A stretch of DNA of 64,000 bases, taken from DASXQK01 sp963757155. Lineage in GTDB: Bacteria > Pseudomonadota > Alphaproteobacteria > Dongiales > Dongiaceae. Below the pieces are notes generated by a model. The model was not told the DNA's origin and ran no database searches. It was given only the letters and a program-made list of their open reading frames with translations. Shown piece after piece: positions 47,389 to 56,886 of the stretch. A program made the translations under genes and the position numbers. The stretch is taken from NCBI GenBank assembly GCA_963757155.1, contig CAVWQS010000007.1, positions 4,042-68,041 of the forward strand, written 5' to 3'. Numbering within the stretch: position 1 is the first letter of the stretch; the number at the start of each line of letters is the position of its first letter.

Positions 47389-47794
47389 GCGACGCTGTCC
47401 ACTCTCACACCGTCATGGTCGGAGCGGAGCCTGCCCCTGCGAAGGCAGGGGGCCGACCATCCACGAGTTTCCCTGCCTCCGGCCGGGTATCTCGTCACGA
47501 CCCTCAATCGTCGCAGTGGCTCTCACCGCCTAGAAGAGTTTCACCACGGAGACACGGAGGTCGCGGAGGTTGGTCTCCGTGCCCTCCGTGTCTCCGTGGT
47601 GCATTCTTGATCGGCAATCTCGTGAGATGATCGAAAAGCCAACCGGGCCCGGCAAACTCGTGGATGGTCGGCCTTCGCCGACCATGACGGTGAAGAAGAA
47701 GGGCGGTCGCAACCAGGCAGCCCCGGGTCGCTCCCGGCATTGACCCATCCTCCCGGCGGCCCTAGGAATCGCGCCTTCGAGCGGGGAGAGAGCC
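47389..47794. repeat. Intergenic region with R3 and R4 palindromes
   Basis: R3-like units lie at 47411-47466 (with an extra inner hairpin) and 47659-47690. Between them an R4-like inverted repeat has 27-bp arms at 47542-47568 and 47575-47601 with two mismatches. No gene is seen. The acyl-CoA dehydrogenase ribosome site (GGGGAGAGAGCC) closes the region. Confidence 0.8.
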
Positions 47795-48955
47795 ATGGAT
47801 TTCGCCTATAGCGACGAGCAGCGGATGCTGGTCGATACGGTGCGCGCCTTCGTCGCGAAGGAGCTGATGCCTTATGAGGCGGAGGTCGAGCGCGACGACC
47901 AGGTCCGCCCCGAGCTGATCGCGGAGATCCGCGAGAAGGCCAAGGCCGCCGGGCTCTATGCCGCCAACATGCCGGAGGATCTCGGCGGCGGCGGGCTCGA
48001 CGCGGTCGGCGTCGCTCTGATGGAGCGCGAGCTCGGCCGCACCTCCTTCGCTTTGCAATACGCCGTCGCCCGGCCGTCCAATATCCTGCGCGCCTGCAAG
48101 GGCGAGCAGATCGAGCGCTATCTCCTGCCGGCGATCCGCGGCGAGCGGGTCGAGTGCCTCGCCATGACCGAGCCCGGCGCGGGCTCGGATCTGCGCTCCA
48201 TGAAGACGCGGGCGGTGCGCGACGGCGAGGAATTCATCCTCAACGGCACCAAGCATTTCATCAGCTATGCCGATGTCGCCGATTTCGCCATCCTCTTCGC
48301 CGCGTCGGGCGGGGAGGAGACGAAGCATGGCGCCAAGAAGAAGATCACCTCCTTCCTCGTGGACAAGGGCATTCCCGGCTTCGAGGTGCGCATGGGGCCG
48401 CGCAGCGTCTCCCATCGCGGCTTCCATCACTGCGAGCTCGTCTTCACGGATTGCCGGATCCATGAGCGCCAGATCCTGGGCGAGGAGCATCACGGCTTCG
48501 ACGTCGCCAATGAATGGCTGGGCGCCACGCGCCTCACCGTCGCCGCGCAATGCATCGGCCGGGCCCAGCGGGCGATCGAGCTCGCGACCCAATGGGCCGC
48601 CACCCGCAAGCAGTTCGGCCAGACCATCGGGCGCTTCCAGGGCGTCGGCTTCAAGCTCGCCGACATGGCGGTGGAGATCGCCGCCGCCGAGCTGCTGATG
48701 CTCCAGGCCGCCTGGAAGCTGGAGCAGGGCAGCGCCACCGACCAGGATTTCGCCATGGCCAAGCTCTATGCCACCGAGATGCTGGCCCGCGTCACCGACC
48801 AGACCCTGCAGATCTATGGCGGCATGGGGCTGATGGAGGAGTTGCCGGTGGAGCGGCTCTGGCGCGACGCCCGGGTCGAGCGGATCTGGGACGGCACCTC
48901 GGAGATCCAGCGCCACATCATCTCCCGCGCTCTGCTCCGGCCCCATGAGGGGTGA
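47795..48955 (+). CDS. Acyl-CoA dehydrogenase
   Basis: The 386-residue FAD enzyme of fatty or branched acyl-CoA oxidation passes electrons to ETF. LAMTEPGAGSDLRSMKT and FILNGTKHFISYAD bind FAD, RKQFGQTIGRFQGVGFKLAD is the helix-G region, and QIYGGMGLMEELPVERLWRD with ARVERIWDGTSEIQ is the C-terminal block. The usual catalytic Glu of medium- and short-chain enzymes (IYEGT) is Asp here (IWDGT), a variant also familiar in proteobacterial homologs. It is monocistronic, and the acyl substrate is unknown. Confidence 0.92.
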   Translation: MDFAYSDEQRMLVDTVRAFVAKELMPYEAEVERDDQVRPELIAEIREKAKAAGLYAANMPEDLGGGGLDAVGVALMERELGRTSFALQYAVARPSNILRACKGEQIERYLLPAIRGERVECLAMTEPGAGSDLRSMKTRAVRDGEEFILNGTKHFISYADVADFAILFAASGGEETKHGAKKKITSFLVDKGIPGFEVRMGPRSVSHRGFHHCELVFTDCRIHERQILGEEHHGFDVANEWLGATRLTVAAQCIGRAQRAIELATQWAATRKQFGQTIGRFQGVGFKLADMAVEIAAAELLMLQAAWKLEQGSATDQDFAMAKLYATEMLARVTDQTLQIYGGMGLMEELPVERLWRDARVERIWDGTSEIQRHIISRALLRPHEG

Positions 48956-49869
48956 GAGGCGGCACAGCCGGTAGAGAAACGGCGCGCCCCTGCTCCTCGG
49001 CGGAGTGGCGGGAACCAGCAGCGAGGCATAGACTGCGACCAAGGATGCTGGGGAGCATTCCCGCCAGGGGGCCGTCCGACGCGTGATCGACGAGGCCGGG
49101 GGCGAGATGTCGAAGGGGATCCTAGGGGTTTCGGGTTCCATCGGAACGCGGTGGGGACAGGGCGCGATCGCCCTCCTCCTCGGACTCCTGCTGCTGGCGG
49201 CTGAGCCGGCCCGGGCACAATGCGTCGGGACGACTTGCACCGTCACCAGCGCGTCCGAGCTGGTGAGCGCGCTCACCACGATCGACAATACCCCCGGCAC
49301 CTACTTCATCAACATCACGAGCAGCATCACGCTCGATGCCAGCACCACCCTGCCGGCCATCACCGGCAGCGCCAACAACGTGACCATCAACGGCGGCCCC
49401 GGCATTGTCCTCGACGGCGGCAATGCCCAGCGCGGCTTCTTGGTCTATCAAGGCGCCGTCGCGATCAATAATCTGACCATCCAGAACACCGTGGCGCAGG
49501 GCGGCGCCGGCGGCAGCGGCAGCGGCGGCGGCGGGGGCGGCGGCCTGGGCGGTGCCCTGTTCGTGGCCACCGGCGCCAGCCTGTCGGTCAGCAACGTCAC
49601 CCTGACCGGCAACAGTGCCGTCGGTGGCGCGGGCGGCAACGGCGTCGCCACCACCTCCAGTGCCGGCGGCGGCGGCGGCATGGGCGGCATGGGCGGGAAC
49701 GGTGGCGGCGTCCAAGCCGGTGGCACCGGGGGCGGCGGGCTGGGTCTTGGCGCCGATGGCGGCAGCAGCAACAGCAGCTTAAGTGGCGCTTCGGGAATCG
49801 CCCTTGGGGCGGCGGGTGGCGGCAGCGGTATCGGCGGCGGCAGCGGCGGTGCCAACGGCGGCGGCGGCG

Positions 49870-50160
49870 GGGGCGCTAACCCGTTTGGCGGCGGCGGCGG
49901 CGGCGGCGTCGCCGGGGGCGCCGGGGGCTTCGGCGGCGGCGTCGGCGGCGGCGGCGGCGGGGGCCTCGGCGGCGGCGGCGGCCGGGGGCTTCGGCGGCGG
50001 CGGCGGCGGCGCGCGGCGCCACCGGCGGCGCGGGGGGATTTGGCGGCGGCGGCGGCGGAACCGTCTTTGGCGTCACCGTCGCCGGCTCCGGCGGCTTCGG
50101 CGGCGGTGCGGGCGGCATTGGTAACACGGGCAACGCGGCGGCGGCGGCGGCGGCGGCCTG
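49870..50160 (+). repeat. GGC-rich polyglycine tract, copy 1
   Basis: Long runs of GGC/GGG triplets encode almost pure glycine. Three of the eight inferred frame changes fall in or at this tract. The same tract recurs in copy 2 at about 57640-57990. Confidence 0.85.
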
Positions 50161-50313
50161 GGCGCGGGCGGCGCCATCTTCGTCCAGCAGGGCGGCACGC
50201 TCACGGTCGACGGTCCGCTCACCGTCAACGGCAACTCGGTCTCCCCCGGGGCGGCCGGTACCGGCTTTGGCGGCGGCGCCGGCGGGACGACCGGCTCCGC
50301 CATCGGTGACGGC

Positions 50314-52290
50314 ATGTTCCTGCAGGGCAGCGGCACCGTCACCTTCGCGCCCGGAAGCGGCCAGACCCAGACAGTCTCCAATGCCATCGCCGACGAGGCG
50401 GGCAATGGCGGCAGCGCCGGAAACAAATGGACCCTCAGCAAGACCGGCGCCGGCACGCTCACCCTCTCGGCTGCCAATAGCTACAGCGGCGGCACGAACG
50501 TCACCGGCGGGACGGTCAGCATCTCCAGCGATGCCAACCTCGGCAATGGCGGCACGGTGGCGCTGGGCGATGGCACCGGCATCGACTTCACCGCCGGCGG
50601 AACCTATTCCCACGACATCACGGTGGCGGGCGATCCGACCTTCACCGTCGGCACCGGGCTGACGGTGACCCAGAGCGGCCAGATCGCCGACGGTGCGACA
50701 CCGGGCGATGTGGAGGTGAAGGGCGGCGGCACGCTGGTGCTGAGCAATGCCCTCAACAGCTATTCCGGCGGCACCACGGTAACGGAGGGCAGCATCCTCA
50801 GCATCGGCGCGGGCGGCGCGCTCGGGGATGTCGCCGGCGGCCTGACCCTCGGCGACGCGACGACCGGCGGCACGCTTGCCACCACCGTCGGCTTCACCAC
50901 GGCGCGCGACATCAGTCTCGGCGCCGGCGGCGGCACCATCGATACCGCGAGCGGGGTGACGACGGAGCTTTCCGGCGATCTCGGCGGCGCCGGGGACCTG
51001 ACCAAGAGTGGCCTCGGCACGCTGGTCCTCTCCGGGACGAACAGCCACACCGGCGCGACGACGGTGGACGCCGGCACCCTGCAGGGCACGACCGCGACCC
51101 TGACAGGCGCCATCACCGACAACGCCAATGTCACCTTCGACCAGAGTACCGCTGGCACCTATGGCGGCGTGCTTTCCGGCAGCGGCAGCCTGACCAAGAT
51201 CGGGGCCGGCACGCTGACGCTGACCGGCGCCAACGGCTACGGCGGCGGCACCCACCTCGACGGCGGCACGCTCAGCATCTCCAGCGATGCCAATCTGGGC
51301 AATGGCGGCGAACTGCAGATGGCCGCCGGCACCACCCTCGATGTCACCGCCGGCGGCAGCTATACCCACGACATCACGGTGGAGGGCGATCCCTTCTTCA
51401 ACATCGCCGCCGGCCAGACCATGACCCAGAGCGGCGTGATCTCCGACGGGAGCAGTGCGGGTACGATCGAGGTGACTGGCGGCGGGACGCTGGCGCTGAC
51501 CAATACGAACACCTATTCCGGCGGCACGACGGTCACGGAGAACAGCACGGTGAGCATCGCCGCCGACGGCGCCCTGGGCACCGGCGGGCTGACCCTGGGC
51601 GATGCGACGACCGGCGGCACCCTCGCCCTCACCGGCAGCCTCGCCACGCCGCTCGGCATCACCCTCGATGCCGGCGGCGGCACGATCGACACATCGAGCG
51701 GCGCGCCCAGCTTCCTGTTCGGAGTCATCACCGGCCCGGGCAGGCTGACCAAGACCGGGGCCGGCACGCTGATACTGTCCGGCGCCAACAACTACGCCGG
51801 CGGCACCACGGTCAGCGGCGGGACACTGGAGGGTACGACCGCCAGCCTGCAGGGCGACATCCTCGACAATGCCAATGTCACTTTCGCCCAGAACACGATC
51901 GGGACCTATTCCGGCACGATCACGGGCAGCGGCGGCGTGACCAAGAACATCGGCGGCACGGTGACCTTCACCGGCGCCAACGGCTACACCGGCAGCACCG
52001 AGGTCGACGAGGGCACGCTGCAGCTCGCCCTCGGCGGCAGTCTGGCCTCGACCACCGCGCTCACGGTCAACGGCGGCTTCTTCGATCTCGAGAACGGCGG
52101 CCAGACGGTGGGCCGGCTCTCCGGGGCGGCGGCACCGTCGTCCTCGGCAATGGCGACCTCACCGTGGACCAGGCCGGGGGCTCGCTCTTCGAAGGCCTCA
52201 TCACCGGCGCGGGCGGCCTCATCATCGAAGGCGGCGGCAAGCTGGCGCTGCACAATGCGAGCAACGACTATGGCGGCGGCACGACGGTGA
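50314..52290 (+). CDS. Autotransporter copy 1, open segment A (passenger repeats)
   Basis: This open stretch (about 658 codons) starts MFLQGSGTVTFAPGSGQTQT and carries roughly seven passenger repeats ending near 52120, for example LSAANSYSGGTNVTGGTVSI and LTGANGYGGGTHLDGGTLSI. Past about 52120 the frame is wrong (SSSAMATSPWTRP), and the family sequence continues one frame over. It is part of the larger gene and not an independent one. Confidence 0.7.
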   Translation: MFLQGSGTVTFAPGSGQTQTVSNAIADEAGNGGSAGNKWTLSKTGAGTLTLSAANSYSGGTNVTGGTVSISSDANLGNGGTVALGDGTGIDFTAGGTYSHDITVAGDPTFTVGTGLTVTQSGQIADGATPGDVEVKGGGTLVLSNALNSYSGGTTVTEGSILSIGAGGALGDVAGGLTLGDATTGGTLATTVGFTTARDISLGAGGGTIDTASGVTTELSGDLGGAGDLTKSGLGTLVLSGTNSHTGATTVDAGTLQGTTATLTGAITDNANVTFDQSTAGTYGGVLSGSGSLTKIGAGTLTLTGANGYGGGTHLDGGTLSISSDANLGNGGELQMAAGTTLDVTAGGSYTHDITVEGDPFFNIAAGQTMTQSGVISDGSSAGTIEVTGGGTLALTNTNTYSGGTTVTENSTVSIAADGALGTGGLTLGDATTGGTLALTGSLATPLGITLDAGGGTIDTSSGAPSFLFGVITGPGRLTKTGAGTLILSGANNYAGGTTVSGGTLEGTTASLQGDILDNANVTFAQNTIGTYSGTITGSGGVTKNIGGTVTFTGANGYTGSTEVDEGTLQLALGGSLASTTALTVNGGFFDLENGGQTVGRLSGAAAPSSSAMATSPWTRPGARSSKASSPARAASSSKAAASWRCTMRATTMAAARR

Positions 52291-54269
52291 TCGAGGGCAG
52301 CACCGTCTTCATCACCTCGGGTGGCGCGCTGGGCAATTCCTTCGGCGTGCTGACCCTGGGCGATGCCACCACATCAGGCACCCTGGGGACAGAGGCGACT
52401 CTCTCTTTGGCACAGGCCATCTCGCTGGGCGCCGGCGGCGGCCGCGTCGATGTGGCCGATGGAACGACGGCGACCCTCAGCGGCATCATCGGCGACGCCG
52501 GGGGCCTGACCAAGACCGGCAACGGCACGCTGATCCTCACCGCCTTCGACAATTACACCGGCGGCACCACGGTCGATGCCGGCACGCTGCGCCTCGGCAG
52601 CGGCGGCTTGCTGGGCGGGACCGGTGCGCTCATCGTCAATGGCGGCAGCTTCGATATCGAGAGTGGCAGCGACCAGGTCGTCGGCCCCCTCAGCGGCACC
52701 GTCAACGGCACCGTGACCCTGGGCAACGGCAGCCTCGCGGTGGACCAGTCCACGCCCACGACCTTCGCCGGCAGAATCGACGGCACGGGCGGCCTGGGCA
52801 AGTTCGGTACCGGAACGCTGATCCTCACCGGCACCAACGGCTACACCGGCCCCACGCGCGTGAGCGCCGGCAGGCTGGAGCTCGGGCCTGGCGGCAGGCT
52901 GGCCTCGACCACCTCGCTGTCGATCACCGGCGGCGTCTTCGATCTGGAGAATGGCGGCCAGACCGTGGGATCGCTATTCGGCACTGGCGGCGCCATCAAC
53001 CTGGACCATGGCAACCTCACCGTGGACCAGGCCACGACCAGCTTCTTCGCCGGCAGCATCGGCGGGGCCGGCGGCCTGATCAAGGCGGGCGCGGGGTTCT
53101 TGAGCCTCACCGGCGCCAATACCTATACCGGCGACACCACCGTCAACGCCGGCACGCTGCGGCTGAGCCCCGGCGGCAGCCTGGCCTCGACCACCGCGCT
53201 CATCGTCAATGGCGGCGGCTTCGAAATCCTGAATGGCACCGGCCAGACCGTGGGCTCCCTCGCCGGCACCGGCGGTGGCGTGCTCCTCGGCGACGGCAGC
53301 CTCACCGTGGACCAGGCGGCGACCACGAGCTTCGCCGGCCTCATCAATGGCGGGGGCGGCTTGACCAAGACCGGCACCGGGCTGCTGAGCCTCACCGGCT
53401 TCAACAGCTATGGCGGCGGCACCACGGTCGATGCCGGCACGCTGCGGCTGGGCAGCGGCGGTTTCCTGAGCCCGACCGGCGCGCTCATCGTCAATGGCGG
53501 CAACTTCGATCTCGACAACGGCTTCGGCCTGATCGTGGGCTCTCTCGCCGGCACCGGCGGCACCGTCACCCTCGGCGATGGCCTCACCGTGGACCAGAGC
53601 GCGACCACGAGCTTCGCCGGCGCCATCGGCGGCACGGGCGGCCTGACCAAGTCCGGCCTCGGGACACTGAGCCTCACCGGCGCCAGCAGCTACACCGGCG
53701 ACACCACGGTCGACGCCGGCACGCTGGAGCTCGGCAGCGGCGGCAGCCTGGCCGCGACCACCGCGCTCATCGTCAATGGCGGCAGCTTCGACATCGAGAA
53801 CGGCAGCGGCCAGACCGTGGGATCGCTTTCCGGCACCGGCGGCGCCGTCACCCTGGGCGACGGCGATCTCACCGTGGACCAGGCGGCGACCACGAGCTTC
53901 GCCGGCGCCATCGGCGGCACGGGCGGCCTGAGCAAGTCCGGCGCCGGGCAGCTGAGCCTCACCGGTGCCAGCAGCTACACCGGCGACACCACGGTGAGCG
54001 CCGGCACGCTGCAGCTGGGCGCCGGCGGCAGCCTGGCCTCGACCACCGCGCTCATCGTCAATGGCGGCAGCTTCGATATCGAGAATGGCAGCGGCCAGAC
54101 CGTGGGATCGCTGTCCGGTACCGGCGGCGCCGTCACCCTCGGCGATGGCCTCACCGTGGACCAGAGCGCGACCACGAGCTTCGCCGGCGCCATCGGCGGC
54201 GTGGGCGGCCTGACCAAGTCCGGCGCCGGGCATGCTGAGCCTCACCGGCGCCAGCAGCTACACCGGTGA
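52164..54269 (+). CDS. Autotransporter copy 1, open segment B (regular repeats)
   Basis: This 701-codon open stretch contains the most regular part of the passenger, units of about 95 residues with SLTGASSYTGDTTVDAGTLE-type cores and NGGSFDIENGSGQTVGSLSG spacers. It loses frame at about 54232 (GAGHAEPH in place of GAG-L-LSLTG). Database annotation may call it a beta strand repeat-containing protein. Confidence 0.7.
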   Translation: MDQAGGSLFEGLITGAGGLIIEGGGKLALHNASNDYGGGTTVIEGSTVFITSGGALGNSFGVLTLGDATTSGTLGTEATLSLAQAISLGAGGGRVDVADGTTATLSGIIGDAGGLTKTGNGTLILTAFDNYTGGTTVDAGTLRLGSGGLLGGTGALIVNGGSFDIESGSDQVVGPLSGTVNGTVTLGNGSLAVDQSTPTTFAGRIDGTGGLGKFGTGTLILTGTNGYTGPTRVSAGRLELGPGGRLASTTSLSITGGVFDLENGGQTVGSLFGTGGAINLDHGNLTVDQATTSFFAGSIGGAGGLIKAGAGFLSLTGANTYTGDTTVNAGTLRLSPGGSLASTTALIVNGGGFEILNGTGQTVGSLAGTGGGVLLGDGSLTVDQAATTSFAGLINGGGGLTKTGTGLLSLTGFNSYGGGTTVDAGTLRLGSGGFLSPTGALIVNGGNFDLDNGFGLIVGSLAGTGGTVTLGDGLTVDQSATTSFAGAIGGTGGLTKSGLGTLSLTGASSYTGDTTVDAGTLELGSGGSLAATTALIVNGGSFDIENGSGQTVGSLSGTGGAVTLGDGDLTVDQAATTSFAGAIGGTGGLSKSGAGQLSLTGASSYTGDTTVSAGTLQLGAGGSLASTTALIVNGGSFDIENGSGQTVGSLSGTGGAVTLGDGLTVDQSATTSFAGAIGGVGGLTKSGAGHAEPHRRQQLHR

Positions 54270-54850
54270 CACCACGGTCGACGCCGGCACGCTGCGGCTC
54301 GGCAGCGGCGGCAGCCTGGCCACGACCACCGCGCTCATCGTCAATGGCGGGAGCTTCGACATCGAGAACGGCAGCGGCCAGACCGTCGGCGCGCTTTCCG
54401 GCACCGGCGGCGTTGTCACCCTGGGCGACGGCAGCCTCACCGTGGACCAGGCCACGGCCACGAGCTTCGCCGGCGCCATCGGCGGCACGGGCGGCCTGAC
54501 CAAGTCCGGCGCCGGCATCCTCGCTCTCAACGGCGACAGCAGCTACAGGGGCGCTACCACCGTCAACGCCGGCACGCTGCAGCTCGGCGCCGGCGGCAGC
54601 CTGGCGCTCGACCACCGCGCTCATCGTCAATGGCGGGACCTTCGATCTCGAGAACGGCGGCCAGACCGTGGGATCGCTTTCCGGCAGCGGCGGGGCGATC
54701 ACGCTGGGCGTCGGCAGGCTGACGGTGCGGCAGAGCATCACCACCAGCTTCCTCGGCGACATCTCGGGCAGCGGCGGGCTGACCAAGGGCGGCCCCGGCA
54801 CGCTGATCCTCGACGGCATCAACGACTATACCGGCTCAACTCTCGTCAAT
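52519..54850 (+). repeat. Tandem array of about 285-bp passenger repeats
   Basis: The Tyr codon of the SYTG core occurs at 52554, 52842, 53124, 53409, 53691, 53976, 54259, 54544 and 54827, so the spacing is 282-288 bases (94-96 residues). Neighbouring units, notably those starting near 53656, 53942 and 54226, are very similar at DNA level, so they probably arose by recent duplication. Confidence 0.88.
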
Positions 54851-54941
54851 AACGGCGTGCTGGAGATCGGCGATGCCGATCATCCCGAGGCCAGCCTGCT
54901 GGGTCCGGTGACGATCGGGTCGGAAGGCAAGCTCCAGGGCC

Positions 54942-56135
54942 ATGGCACCATCGGCGGCGATGTCGCCAATACTCGCCGGCGGCGTGCTCTCGCCCGGCGG
55001 CAGCATCGGGACGCTGACCCTCGGCGGCGATTACAGCCAGGGACCCACCAGCCGGCTGCGGATCGAGGTCTCGCCCACGGCCGCCTCCCAGCTCAAGGTG
55101 TTGGGCAATGCCAGCCTCGCCGGCAATCTGGCCCTGATCTACCAGCCCGGCGTCTACAGCGACGCCAGCTACGACATCCTGAATGCCGCCGGCATCACCG
55201 GCACCTTCGCCACCGTCACCGGCCAGACCCCGGCGGGCTTCATCCAGTCCCTGACCTATTCGCCGACCGATGTGACCCTGGACCTCGAGGAGGGCGGCGG
55301 CCCGATCGTCGTCACCCCGACCAACGACACGATCTTCACGGCGCTGAGCACCGCCGCCCTGCTGGCGGCGCAGCAGGCCAATAGCGCGCTGCTCACCCAT
55401 ATGGGCGAGCTGCATCTCGGCACCGGCAGCCCGAAGGTGCAGACGGCGCTGGCCGCCACGGCGCCGACGCAGGTGGCCTTCACCGGCACCGCCGATCAGC
55501 TCGCCGATCTGTTGCCGGCGATCCCCCAGGCCGTCGGCCAGATGGGCGGCTGGTTCAAGGCCATCGGCAGCTTCGCCAGCCTCGACGGCAGCATCAGCAC
55601 CCCCGGCTTCGACACCCAGGCCGGCGGCTTCCTCGCCGGCTTCGACAAGGCCTTCAGCCCCAACCTGACGGGCGGCATCGCGCTCGGCTATCTCCACACC
55701 AATCTGAGCGAGGCCGGCGGGGCCAGCGGATCGATCGATACGCCGCGCCTGGCGGTCTACGGCACCTATACGCTGGGGGATTTCGCCATCGATGCCACGG
55801 CGGGCTATGCCTATGACTTCATCAATTCATCGCGGCCCTTCGCCAATCTCGGCCAGACCGCGTCATCGAGCTACAACGGCCAGGAGGCGAATGCGGCGAT
55901 CCAGGTGAGCACCCGGGCGAACTTCGCCGGCATCACCTTCATGCCGGCCGCGGGCTTGGCCTATCGTCCATGTCGCCCAGAACGGGGTCAGCGAGAACGG
56001 CGCGCCGGGATTCAATCTCAGCGTCAACGGCAACAGCGCGAATTCTCTCAGGCCCTTCGTCGGCCTCACCGCGGCGAAGTCCTACACGACCGACGGCGGC
56101 ATGGTGATCACGCCCGAGGCCGACATCGCCTATAG
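54942..56135 (+). CDS. Autotransporter copy 1, open segment C (linker and barrel start)
   Basis: This open stretch encodes the passenger end (LAGGVLSPGGSIGTLTLGGD), the linker helix (FTALSTAALLAAQQANSALL) and most barrel strands (GGWFKAIGSFASLDGSISTP onward). It leaves frame near 55965. The last strands continue in another frame up to 56358. Confidence 0.7.
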   Translation: MAPSAAMSPILAGGVLSPGGSIGTLTLGGDYSQGPTSRLRIEVSPTAASQLKVLGNASLAGNLALIYQPGVYSDASYDILNAAGITGTFATVTGQTPAGFIQSLTYSPTDVTLDLEEGGGPIVVTPTNDTIFTALSTAALLAAQQANSALLTHMGELHLGTGSPKVQTALAATAPTQVAFTGTADQLADLLPAIPQAVGQMGGWFKAIGSFASLDGSISTPGFDTQAGGFLAGFDKAFSPNLTGGIALGYLHTNLSEAGGASGSIDTPRLAVYGTYTLGDFAIDATAGYAYDFINSSRPFANLGQTASSSYNGQEANAAIQVSTRANFAGITFMPAAGLAYRPCRPERGQRERRAGIQSQRQRQQREFSQALRRPHRGEVLHDRRRHGDHARGRHRL

Positions 56136-56358
56136 CTACGAGACCTTGAACACCACCCCGCCGAGCCTGATCCAGGTCGGCGGCGGCAGCTTCACGGTCC
56201 CGGGCCTGATGCCGTCGCGCAGCCAGCTCACCCTCGGCGGCGGGATCACCGCCCAGCTCACCGACACCCTCGCCTTCGAGGCCGCCTATCACATCACCCC
56301 GCCGACGGGAAACCTGCTCAGCCAGACCATCTCCCTCGGCCTCGACTACAGGTTCTGA

Positions 56359-56886
56359 GCGGCGATCTACCTCCCTCGTCATTCCCGCGAAATTACACAG
56401 TCGAGCCGCGTTTCCTTTGTATCCCCTCCCCCCTTGCGGGGGAGGGTTAGGGCGGGGGTCGGATCCGCGTCCGCAGGATCATGATGAGACGTGGGGCATC
56501 GACGGCATCGTTGAGAATACGGCCACCCCCACCCCATCCCTCCCCCGTCAAAGCGCGGGCCTGACGGCCCGCAGGGGGAGGGGAAGAAAGGAGCGGCGGC
56601 GATCAGCGAGATATGTATATCGCCTAGCTCTCGCCGGGATGACGGTGGAGAGGGCTCCGGGGCTAGCTTGAACCTGCTCAGCCACATCATCTCCCCGGCC
56701 CTGCTCCCGTCCGATGCGGGATAAGGACCCGGAACGTCGGGTTGCGGGAATTCGTACCCCTGCCACTCCGCAGGGTAGCGGGAGCGCGCCGACGGGGCCT
56801 AGACTGCAGGCAGAGATGCGGGGGTAGTCCGGCGGGCGAAGCGTCAGGTGCCGTCCGAGGCGCGAGCGACAACAGCCGGGGGCAAG
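56359..56886. repeat. Intergenic region between the two autotransporters, with an R2 module
   Basis: A partial R1 unit (about 56378-56392) is followed by an R2 module at about 56409-56620 that matches the one at 37548-37755 in order and in most bases. The last 150 bases (from about 56740) resemble the leader before copy 1. No gene is seen. Confidence 0.8.

Larger units (their letters stand above)
49107..56358 (+). pseudogene. Type V autotransporter, copy 1 (beta-helix passenger plus beta-barrel), frameshifted
   Basis: If repaired this would be an outer-membrane autotransporter of about 2400 residues. It starts at ATG 49107 (GTG 49083 also possible), with a signal peptide to about residue 38 (IALLLGLLLLAAEPARA). 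A Cys-flanked beta-helix start (CVGTTCTV, NVTINGGPGI) leads to a glycine-rich region (about 49500-50160) and then about 17 autotransporter-associated beta-strand repeats of the form GAGTLTLTGANSYTGGT. The C-terminal barrel runs from about 55540 to the final ISLGLDYRF. Frame changes fall near 49990, 50025, 50130, 52120, 54232, 54605, 54970 and 55965. It may be a true pseudogene, or an intact adhesin-like protein with consensus errors. Confidence 0.8.

Noticed and set aside
49500..50160. Glycine-rich tract considered as a CRISPR-like or satellite array
   Set aside because: The repeats are codon-level GGC runs within a protein, with no spacers.
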